From: Patescibacteria group bacterium
GTDB taxonomy: Bacteria > Patescibacteriota > Patescibacteriia > Patescibacteriales > JAHJJO01
Direction of reading: 5' to 3'
DNA: 5,782 nt
Assembly (NCBI GenBank): GCA_018822835.1
Contig: JAHJJO010000058.1
Span: 1-5,782 of the forward strand
Shown: positions 1-3,960 of the stretch, piece by piece
Layout: every line of letters starts with the position of its first letter
How positions within the stretch are numbered: position 1 is the stretch's first letter
Position numbers and translations under genes: made by a program
Notes under the pieces: model-generated
What the model was told of the DNA's origin: nothing
Databases searched by the model: none
The model's input: only the letters and a program-made list of their open reading frames with translations

Positions 1-210
1 AATTGTGGCCTGAGCATAGTGCTTCATAGCTTTGCTATGCTCAACCTGTTTTACTTGCCACAGGACAACAAAAAACATCAAGCATGACATTATATAAATC
101 ATGCCTTTTGTTTTTGAACCGCCCTTGACAAGTCCGTAGGCAATCCCTATTCCTGGCAACAAAAACATTAATTCTAAAATTAATGCCTGCGTTGCTCCCT
201 GATAGGCCAT
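1..210 (-). CDS. Small two-TM membrane protein, 3' end beyond window (partial)
   Basis: I do not recognise this protein. Seventy codons are visible from ATG at 210 and the frame is still open at the window edge. The frame is closed upstream by TGA at 250-252, and the ATG is preceded by AAAGGG with a 9-nt spacing, so the start is well supported. Two hydrophobic stretches lie at about residues 9-28 (LILELMFLLPGIGIAYGL) and 37-53 (MIYIMSCLMFFVVLWQV), joined by a short lysine/glycine loop (KGGSKTKG) expected on the cytoplasmic side. The tail after residue 54 is polar and His/Lys-rich. The gene follows the stop of the 3-TM gene by 23 nt on the same strand, so it is most likely the fourth gene of that operon. 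It is too short for the usual ORF cut-offs and incomplete here. A membrane location is well supported; the function is unknown. Confidence 0.62.
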   Translation of the reverse strand, partial: MAYQGATQALILELMFLLPGIGIAYGLVKGGSKTKGMIYIMSCLMFFVVLWQVKQVEHSKAMKHYAQATI

Positions 211-233
211 GCCAGTAATCCCTTTGACTTTTC

Positions 234-530
234 CTAAGTCATAAAAGAATCAATAATTGGCATGTTGAACAGGTAGTCAGCAGCAATTCGTAATCCCACA
301 AAAGCAACTAATCCAGTTCCGAATAACAATAATTTTTTGGTCAAGCGCTTTGTGGCGTTGTCCTTTTCTAATACTTCCAATATTGTATTTAGGACAACCA
401 AAAACACAACAATGGCGAAAAAAAATCGCCAATGGATTGGAAGAAGTATATTAACAACTACTGCCCCTAAAATTGCAAGGAACAGTATCTTGCCATATTT
501 TTCAACGGCATTTTTAATCCCTTCTTTCAT
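234..530 (-). CDS. Three-TM hypothetical membrane protein, 98 aa
   Basis: I do not recognise this protein. It is small and hydrophobic, with predicted membrane segments at about residues 15-30, 35-54 and 66-88, and a charged loop EKDNATKRLTKK at 55-66 that should be cytoplasmic. The N-terminus (MKEGIKNAVEKYGK) is amphipathic and not cleavable in appearance. The ATG overlaps the TGA of the preceding gene as ATGA (527-530), a classic sign of translational coupling, and a strong Shine-Dalgarno AAGGAGGG lies 7 nt upstream. The start is therefore secure. It sits between a 5-TM protein and a 2-TM protein on the same strand, so the three probably form or serve one membrane complex; this is inferred from context only. 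No catalytic motif is visible. Confidence 0.85.
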   Translation of the reverse strand: MKEGIKNAVEKYGKILFLAILGAVVVNILLPIHWRFFFAIVVFLVVLNTILEVLEKDNATKRLTKKLLLFGTGLVAFVGLRIAADYLFNMPIIDSFMT

Positions 531-1408
531 CTTTTTGCCCTCCTTATTAAAACTTTGCCGAGCTCCATAAGGGACTCGACAATGATTTCAATACCTAATT
601 GAGTGGAAAAACTATCAGCAGCTTTCCCCCCAGCAGTGCTTGTCACAGTAGTCGTGGCAGTAGCAGAAGTCGCAGGTGTTGCTTTTGTTGTTACATCTCC
701 ACCCTTTCTACCTACTATCTTTTTTTCTACTTTTTCAATAGCAGAATTAATAGCTTTAATTATTTCTTCTCTTAACGCTATTGGAAAGTAAATAAAAAAT
801 AAAATCCAAAGTAATAATGCAATTTTGATATGCATCCAACTTGGATAATGTTTTTTCTCTTTCACAACTTTTTTATCCAGTATGGGCTTTTTTTCTCCAA
901 AGAGAATATAATTCAAATTTGTAGAAAATGAATTATCCTCTTCTAAATAAGCCCTAACTGGAGCTGTTGCTTTTTTCCCCTCTGTGGTCAAAATTGGCGC
1001 TCCAAATCCAGCTAAAAAAGCTGAAATTGAAAAATGGATCGCCAAAATCAACAAAGCAACCAGTCGCCAATTATTGTTTAGCCAAAGTTGCACACAAATG
1101 TGTTTACAATAATTGCCGACTACGGAAATTTTTATTGCCGCAATAATAATGCCGGCAATTATAATAGCCGTGAACAACCAATACAACCAAAATCCCGCAT
1201 CCTCTCTTCTGATGATCAAAATTATAGCCATGATCAACAAAAGAATGCCTGCTACGATAGCCGACAATTTTTTGTTGCGAGAAATGGTCGCCCTAATACT
1301 GGCCACAACTGGTTGTAAACTATTTATAACTGCGTTGCGGCCAAACCACGCTAATGCGACCAGCCCGACAATTCCAAGCACCGCCATTATCATTATGATT
1401 GTACTCAT
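527..1408 (-). CDS. Five-TM hypothetical membrane protein with Ala/Thr-rich linker, 293 aa
   Basis: I do not recognise a family. Hydrophobic segments lie at about residues 4-23, 48-66, 72-94, 115-136 and 193-212. The stretch 137-192 is soluble and charged, ending in a lysine-rich patch before the last TM (KKVVKEKKHYPSW). After TM5 comes an amphipathic helix (about 213-233), a low-complexity Ala/Thr linker at about 239-264 (KATPATSATATTTVTSTAG) and a C-terminal amphipathic helix ending RRAKR. The ATG follows the stop of the Ig-like gene after a single base, and GGAGGAG lies 5 nt upstream, overlapping the end of the previous gene. This means tight coupling and a secure start. The C-terminus overlaps the next gene by ATGA. 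The layout (membrane domain, flexible linker, helical tail) would suit a scaffold or secretion-type subunit, but no motif proves this. Confidence 0.88.
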   Translation of the reverse strand: MSTIIMIMAVLGIVGLVALAWFGRNAVINSLQPVVASIRATISRNKKLSAIVAGILLLIMAIILIIRREDAGFWLYWLFTAIIIAGIIIAAIKISVVGNYCKHICVQLWLNNNWRLVALLILAIHFSISAFLAGFGAPILTTEGKKATAPVRAYLEEDNSFSTNLNYILFGEKKPILDKKVVKEKKHYPSWMHIKIALLLWILFFIYFPIALREEIIKAINSAIEKVEKKIVGRKGGDVTTKATPATSATATTTVTSTAGGKAADSFSTQLGIEIIVESLMELGKVLIRRAKR

Positions 1409-1409
1409 T

Positions 1410-2093
1410 TTATCTCCTCCTTTTTTCTAATTCTGCTTTGACGTGCCGATAATGGGCCATCCAATTTCCTGTTGTTGGTTTAATTGCTGGAAGTTTCGGA
1501 CCTTCTAACATTAACTCCCTGTCCAGTTCTGACCCAGCAACCCGAATATGAATCACTCTTTCTTTTTCTGTGAATTGTTTTAAATCCACAGAACAGAAAC
1601 CGTTGTCATCAGTAAATTTCTGATAATTACGATCTCCATTAGGTAAAATCCCATTCACAGGCTGCCCATGTTCATCGAATTTTAATCCGTTGTCAAACAA
1701 TTCGATGCCGCATTTACAACCTACTCCTCCGTCCTTTTGGTCAGTTACTTGGACAGAGATGGAATATCGGCCATTTTGACCATGAGCGCGAGGCTCAAGC
1801 CTTTTTGCTTTTTTTGTCTCCTTTTTCTCCTCTTCTTTTTTGACAGTAACAATTACTGTCTCAGAGAGTCTAGCTCCTCCAACACGATGCACAGACTTAA
1901 TCGTAATCTGCACATCAGTATCTACTTTGACAACAGGGGCTTTGAAAATTCCCTGCTTGTCAATATTCCCTTGATTGGCGGCAAATTGCAACCATCTGTT
2001 ATCATTTGGTCCGCAATCCACCGCATCCGCTTGAATCATTACTGTCCCACCAGATGGAACAGTATAATTTCTTGCTGCCACTTCAATTCTCAT
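1410..2093 (-). CDS. Two-domain Ig-like (BIG-type plus carboxypeptidase-regulatory-like) protein, 227 aa
   Basis: This is probably a beta-sandwich protein of unknown role. Residues 1-85 look like a bacterial Ig-like domain: they include PSGGTVMIQA and the pattern G-N-I-D-K-Q-G-I-F-K-A-P (42-53), which resembles the G-x-I-x-x-x-G-x-F/Y-x-A-P signature of BIG-type domains, and end in the strand ETVIVTV. A lysine/glutamate linker (KKEEEKKETKKAK, 85-97) leads to a second domain, about 108-195, with alternating strands (YSISVQVTD) and TDDNGFCSVDL, reminiscent of carboxypeptidase-regulatory-like folds. The C-terminus is basic (ELEKRRR). There is no signal peptide or TM segment, which is odd for an Ig-like protein: it may act in the cytoplasm or be exported by its operon partners. 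GGAGGTGG lies just upstream. An out-of-frame ATG at 2100 opens only five codons, so 2093 is the better start. It is the first gene of the four-gene operon. Confidence 0.85.
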   Translation of the reverse strand: MRIEVAARNYTVPSGGTVMIQADAVDCGPNDNRWLQFAANQGNIDKQGIFKAPVVKVDTDVQITIKSVHRVGGARLSETVIVTVKKEEEKKETKKAKRLEPRAHGQNGRYSISVQVTDQKDGGVGCKCGIELFDNGLKFDEHGQPVNGILPNGDRNYQKFTDDNGFCSVDLKQFTEKERVIHIRVAGSELDRELMLEGPKLPAIKPTTGNWMAHYRHVKAELEKRRR

Positions 2094-2100
2094 TTTTCAT

Positions 2101-2130
2101 CCACCTCCAAAAATTTTTCTCTCTATTCTA
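2101..2130 (-). promoter_or_regulatory. Candidate -10 and Shine-Dalgarno of the four-gene operon
   Basis: On the minus strand TAGAAT (2130-2125) could be a -10 box, with a poor -35 (TTTTTA, 2153-2148) at 17 nt. Transcription would then start near 2118, giving a leader of about 25 nt that contains GGAGGTGG (2108-2101). The Shine-Dalgarno site is clear; the promoter is weak and is proposed mainly because no better one is visible close to the first gene. Confidence 0.3.
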
Positions 2131-2143
2131 AACAGCCCTTATT

Positions 2144-2178
2144 CAATTAAAAATTATCAATTACGAATTACGAATTAA
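2144..2178. repeat. 7-bp repeat array, five units (CAATTAC type)
   Basis: Five consecutive heptads are seen directly: CAATTAA, AAATTAT, CAATTAC, GAATTAC, GAATTAA. The phase is exact. A closely similar array, almost unit for unit, lies in the rplJ leader at 3164-3198. The array overlaps any distal promoter of the minus-strand operon. Confidence 0.85.
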
Positions 2179-2198
2179 TTGACAATTCATTAAATAAA

Positions 2199-2280
2199 GC
2201 TGGTAAATTAATTTTAATAAATAACTTAACAACACACCGCGAGCGGGATGTTGTTTTTTTATATTTAACCATTTACCAGC
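2199..2280. repeat. Inverted repeat enclosing a terminator-like hairpin
   Basis: GCTGGTAAAT at 2199-2208 is matched perfectly by ATTTACCAGC at 2271-2280. The two arms enclose A/T-rich flanks and the hairpin at 2228-2255, so the 82 bp could fold as one long rod. It may be a small mobile-element relic or a structured RNA. No coding frame is convincing. Confidence 0.55.
2228..2260 (+). terminator. Rho-independent-terminator-like hairpin with no evident upstream gene
   Basis: AACAACA (2228-2234) pairs with TGTTGTT (2249-2255). Inside it, after a CA/GA internal loop, CCG pairs with CGG around CGAG. A run of seven T (2254-2260) follows on the plus strand. The minus strand lacks a comparable U-run, so the orientation is plus. 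No plus-strand gene lies upstream in the window; it may end antisense or small-RNA transcription. Confidence 0.6.
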
Positions 2281-2282
2281 GG

Positions 2283-2298
2283 CTCTGTTTTAACAGAG
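2283..2298. repeat. Perfect short hairpin
   Basis: CTCTGTT (2283-2289) and AACAGAG (2292-2298) are perfect inverted arms separated by TT. The hairpin starts two bases after the 82-bp inverted repeat ends and belongs to the same hairpin-dense spacer. No T-run follows, so it is not a simple terminator. Confidence 0.5.
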
Positions 2299-2329
2299 AT
2301 CGCGAAGGTGATGGATTGACGATTTTCGA

Positions 2330-2349
2330 TCCCGTGTCAATGCACGGGA
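2330..2349. repeat. GC-rich hairpin, 7-bp stem
   Basis: TCCCGTG (2330-2336) pairs with CACGGGA (2343-2349) across a 6-nt loop. An alternative pairing, ATTGAC (2315-2320) with GTCAAT (2336-2341), competes with it. It is locally GC-rich in an AT-rich spacer and has no U-run, so it is more likely a repeat or RNA-structure element than a terminator. Confidence 0.5.
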
Positions 2350-2364
2350 CAAGTTTCAGATTTG

Positions 2365-2581
2365 CAAATCAGGAACAAAGTCAATTACAAATTACGAATG
2401 CATTTTAATTATCGTAAATTACGAAACGTTCGTTGTGTCATCCCCGCGAAAGCGGGGATCCAGTGTTTATCGAATTAATCTGGATCCCCGCTGCTGCGGG
2501 GATGACAAAAAGGAGCATTTTATGATTTTTGACTAGTTTCGTAATTCAAAGTAATTAGTAATTGAATTCACTCCTGATTTG
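2365..2581. repeat. Nested inverted repeats around a GC-rich core (MITE- or REP-like composite)
   Basis: Three pairs of arms are nested in the right order: CAAATCAGGA (2365-2374) with TCCTGATTTG (2572-2581); TCAATTAC (2381-2388) with GTAATTGA (2558-2565); AATTACGAAAC (2417-2427) with GTTTCGTAATT (2536-2546). They enclose the GC-rich double hairpin at 2436-2507. The layout suits a non-autonomous mobile element or successive insertions into one another. No transposase is encoded. Confidence 0.55.
2436..2507. repeat. GC-rich double-hairpin (REP-like) element
   Basis: The left half folds as ATCCCCGC-GAAA-GCGGGGAT (2440-2459) and the right half as ATCCCCGC-TGCT-GCGGGGAT (2484-2503). The halves are also inverted copies of each other: TGTCATCCCCGC and GCGGGGATGACA at the outer ends, GGGGATCCAG and CTGGATCCCC at the inner ends. 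So either two hairpins or one 28-bp stem with a central mismatch can form. The motif resembles the widespread GTCAT-CCCGC-nnnn-GCGGG dispersed repeats of many bacteria; this is from memory. It is strikingly GC-rich for this spacer. Confidence 0.75.
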
Positions 2582-2607
2582 CTTATTTAGTTGTTAAAGA
2601 ACTTACT

Positions 2608-2649
2608 CAATTGACAATTGACAATAATCAATAATCAATTATCAATTTT
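2608..2649. repeat. 7-bp repeat array, six units (CAATTGA/CAATAAT type)
   Basis: The units, in exact phase, are CAATTGA, CAATTGA, CAATAAT, CAATAAT, CAATTAT, CAATTTT. Unit pairs are identical to each other, suggesting expansion by local duplication. The array lies 27 bp outside the nested inverted repeats. Confidence 0.85.
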
Positions 2650-2710
2650 TAAACAATTTTTTAATGTTATAAATTTTTGTTTAAGACATTTGGAAATTAA
2701 AAATTGTTTA

Positions 2711-2738
2711 GAAATTAGAAATTAGAAATTAAAAATTA
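2711..2738. repeat. 7-bp repeat array, four units (GAAATTA type)
   Basis: Three identical GAAATTA units (2711-2731) are followed by AAAATTA (2732-2738); an isolated GAAATTA lies at 2693-2699. The array ends six bases before the -35 box at 2744, so it forms an A/T-rich upstream element for that promoter. Confidence 0.85.
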
Positions 2739-2743
2739 TTTTT

Positions 2744-2771
2744 TTGACATCTAGTTTTTGTATGGTATTAT
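2744..2771 (+). promoter_or_regulatory. Sigma70-type promoter of the broken small gene
   Basis: A perfect -35 TTGACA (2744-2749), a 16-nt spacer and TATTAT (2766-2771) preceded by TGG (extended -10) are present. The expected start, about 7 nt downstream near 2778-2779, falls just before the ATG at 2781, so the mRNA would be leaderless or nearly so. The rplJ promoter has the same layout. Confidence 0.75.
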
Positions 2772-2780
2772 AAAAATAAT

Positions 2781-3045
2781 ATGGCGATGAATAAACTAAA
2801 GGCGGTTAATTTAATTTTAGGATATTATACTCCTGAAATTAGATCGCCGGAAGAATTAGATTTATAAAACAAGATAAAGTGCTTCAACAAATTCATAAGA
2901 CTCAAGCCAGATTTAAAAAAGCGCGTAAAAATTTGAGTTGGGCGCAAGAAACAAAACTAATCAGCCAAACAGTAAAAAAAAATTACTTCTCAATATCATT
3001 ACCGAATACTTACGCCTAATAACTGATTTCAAAATCGTTTATTAA
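2781..3045 (+). pseudogene. Small gene broken by two apparent single-base deletions
   Basis: I do not recognise the product. ATG at 2781 opens 28 codons (MAMNKLKAVNLILGYY..., ending EELDL) and stops at TAA 2865. A protein-like sequence continues at once in a second frame from 2864 (IKQDKVLQQIHKTQARFKKA, then RKNLSWAQETKLISQTVKK). At the run of nine A's (2972-2980) a third frame carries on with LLLNIITEYLRLITDFKIVY to TAA at 3043. Each step is what loss of one base would cause; joined, they give about 90 residues, helical and basic in the middle. Frame two instead ends in SISLPNTYA at 3017-3019. The promoter right upstream implies a once functional gene. Sequencing error in A-runs is an alternative, but similar runs in mraY and rplJ read through intact. 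Confidence 0.5.
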
Positions 3046-3107
3046 TTAAGTTGCACTCAATTTGCGAATAAATTACTATAGCATAAAATAAAAAAATTGT
3101 CAAGTGT

Positions 3108-3135
3108 TTGACATATTTTTTTAACATGCTATTAT
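3108..3135 (+). promoter_or_regulatory. rplJL promoter
   Basis: TTGACA (3108-3113), a 16-nt spacer and TATTAT (3130-3135) preceded by TGC (extended -10) match the consensus well. The predicted start at about 3141-3143 lies at the first base of the L10 leader stem P1, which supports both calls. The stretch ATGnTATTATAA is shared with the promoter at 2744. Confidence 0.8.
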
Positions 3136-3163
3136 AACAACTACCATAGACAGCAGGCAAAAT

Positions 3164-3198
3164 CAATTATCAATTATCAATTACGAATTACAAATTAA
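3164..3198. repeat. 7-bp repeat array inside the L10 leader
   Basis: The units are CAATTAT, CAATTAT, CAATTAC, GAATTAC, AAATTAA, in exact phase. They lie between the two strands of leader arm P2 and continue the series seen at 2144-2178. A further hairpin TTACAA-TTGA-TTGTAA follows at 3203-3218. Confidence 0.85.
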
Positions 3199-3238
3199 TA
3201 ATTTACAATTGATTGTAAGTCCTGCCGAGGCGAAGTTT

Positions 3239-3265
3239 AGTTGAAAGTTCATAAAGTTGAAAGTT
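3239..3265 (+). repeat. Direct repeat AGTTGAAAGTT in the leader
   Basis: AGTTGAAAGTT occurs at 3239-3249 and again at 3255-3265, 16 bp apart. Either copy could pair with AACTTTTTAACT (3287-3298 region), so arm P3 has two alternative registers. Confidence 0.5.
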
Positions 3266-3305
3266 ATAAAGCTATTTTACTTTATAACTTTTTAACTATT
3301 CATGT

Positions 3306-3329
3306 CTGTGGTAACCCCACAGTTTTTTT
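3306..3329 (+). terminator. Intrinsic terminator (attenuator) before rplJ
   Basis: CTGTGG (3306-3311) pairs perfectly with CCACAG (3317-3322) around TAACC, and seven T follow (3323-3329). It stands 46 nt before the rplJ start. Its whole 5' arm is also the end of the P1 3' strand, so P1 and the terminator cannot form together. Confidence 0.85.
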
Positions 3330-3344
3330 GTGCAAATTTTTACG

Positions 3345-3372
3345 TTATGCGTTATGTGTTACGCGTTATGCG
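3345..3372. repeat. 7-bp repeat array abutting the rplJ start codon
   Basis: Four units, TTATGCG, TTATGTG, TTACGCG, TTATGCG, end three bases before ATG at 3376. They fill the place of a Shine-Dalgarno site; only GCGAG (3370-3374) remotely resembles one, and it is too close to the start codon. The unit is GC-richer than in the other arrays. Confidence 0.85.
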
Positions 3373-3375
3373 AGT

Positions 3376-3900
3376 ATGGCTAAAACTAAAGAACAAAAAA
3401 AAGAAATTTTGAAAAGTTTAAATAAAAAACTTGCTGATTCTAAATCAGTTATTTTTGCGAAATTCAATCAATTGACAGTAAAAGAAAATGAAGATTTAAG
3501 AAAACAGTTAAAACAGGAAGAAAGCGAATACTATGTTGCAAAAAAAACATTATTAAATTTAATCTTTAAGGATTTAAAATTAGACAATTTTAATATAAGA
3601 AACATTGAAGGTCAAATAGCCGCAATTTTTGGCTATAAAGATGAGGTCGCTCCTGCTAGAATTGTTAATGAATTTAAAAAAACTCATAATGAAAAAATAG
3701 ATTTTGTTGGCGGAATTTTAGAAAACAAATTTCTTTCAACAGAAGAAACGCAATTTTTAGCTGAACTGCCAAGCAAACAAGAATTATATGCCAAAATTGT
3801 TGGTTCAATAAACGCCCCTGTTTCCGGCCTAGTCAATGTAATGGCCGGAAATTTAAGAAGTTTAGTCTATGTTTTAAAAGCAATAAATAATAGGGATTAG
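3376..3900 (+). CDS. rplJ: Large ribosomal subunit protein L10 (uL10), 174 aa
   Basis: L10 anchors the L7/L12 dimers to 23S rRNA, forming the stalk base that recruits translation factors. The N-terminal rRNA-binding domain is recognisable (MAKTKEQKKEILKSLNKKLA, then ...VIFAKFNQLTVKENEDLRKQ), as is the GGILENKFLSTEE segment and the highly conserved stretch LPSKQELYAKIVGSINAPVS followed by GLVNVMAGNLRSLVYVLKAI. The end of the latter starts the helix that carries L12 dimers. At 174 residues it has the family's normal length. The ATG at 3376 is chosen because homology begins there; extending in frame to TTG 3241 would translate the leader and terminator. No Shine-Dalgarno is visible. Codon use is strongly A/T-biased. 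It forms an operon with rplL, 60 nt downstream, and is probably feedback-controlled through its leader. Confidence 0.97.
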   Translation: MAKTKEQKKEILKSLNKKLADSKSVIFAKFNQLTVKENEDLRKQLKQEESEYYVAKKTLLNLIFKDLKLDNFNIRNIEGQIAAIFGYKDEVAPARIVNEFKKTHNEKIDFVGGILENKFLSTEETQFLAELPSKQELYAKIVGSINAPVSGLVNVMAGNLRSLVYVLKAINNRD

Positions 3901-3939
3901 TTAATTAGTTAATCAGTAAACTGATTAACTAATTAACTA
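3898..3939. repeat. 20-bp perfect palindrome between rplJ and rplL
   Basis: Arms 3898-3917 and 3920-3939 are perfectly complementary (core AGTTAATTAGTTAATCAGT with its complement) around AA; in RNA the likely loop is TAAA. The left arm contains the rplJ stop codon. There is no T-run after it, so it is not a standard terminator; RNA processing or control of rplL translation is possible. Confidence 0.75.
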
Positions 3940-3956
3940 TTTAACTAATTAACTAA
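3925..3956. repeat. 8-bp repeat array TTAACTAA before rplL
   Basis: Four units, TTAACTAA, TTAACTAT, TTAACTAA, TTAACTAA, run to four bases before the rplL ATG. Two complementary units (TTAGTTAA twice, 3897-3912) form the left palindrome arm. The period is 8 bp, unlike the 7-bp arrays elsewhere. Confidence 0.8.
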
Positions 3957-3960
3957 AATT

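Larger units (their letters stand above)
3144..3329 (+). ncRNA. L10 (rplJL) leader RNA, autoregulatory element
   Basis: This matches what I recall of the ribosomal L10 leader family, bound by the L10(L12)4 complex. P1: CCATAGACA (3144-3152) pairs with TGTCTGTGG (3303-3311), nine pairs with one G-U. P2 follows directly: GCAGG (3153-3157) pairs with CCTGC (3221-3225), with the characteristic CCGAGG (3225-3230) after it. P3: AAAGTTATAAAG (3260-3271) pairs perfectly with CTTTATAACTTT (3280-3291). A terminator follows. In Bacillus subtilis L10(L12)4 promotes termination through such a leader; in E. coli it represses translation. Here the apical part of P2 consists of a 7-bp repeat array (3164-3198), with AATCAATT (3162-3169) able to pair with AATTGATT (3207-3214). 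Confidence 0.82.

Noticed and set aside
11..43. Inverted repeat TGAGCATAG / CTATGCTCA with an internal CATAGC-TTT-GCTATG
   Set aside because: It lies within the reading frame of the partial 2-TM gene and has no T-run; the gene frame remains open, so it is probably coincidental.
1737..2150. Plus-strand open frames opposite the four-gene operon (also at 337-570, 603-791, 1088-1430)
   Set aside because: They are antisense to genes with strong Shine-Dalgarno sites, coupling and clear TM or Ig-like patterns; their own translations show no family features.
2513..2536. Tiny ORF with AGGAG before ATG ATT TTT GAC TAG
   Set aside because: Only four codons, at the edge of the palindromic element; chance occurrence is likely.
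2144..2738. CRISPR array
   Set aside because: The 7-bp arrays have no spacers and repeats far too short; no cas gene is present.
3241..3375. In-frame TTG extension of rplJ by 45 codons
   Set aside because: It would translate the leader RNA and terminator, and L10 homology begins at the ATG 3376.
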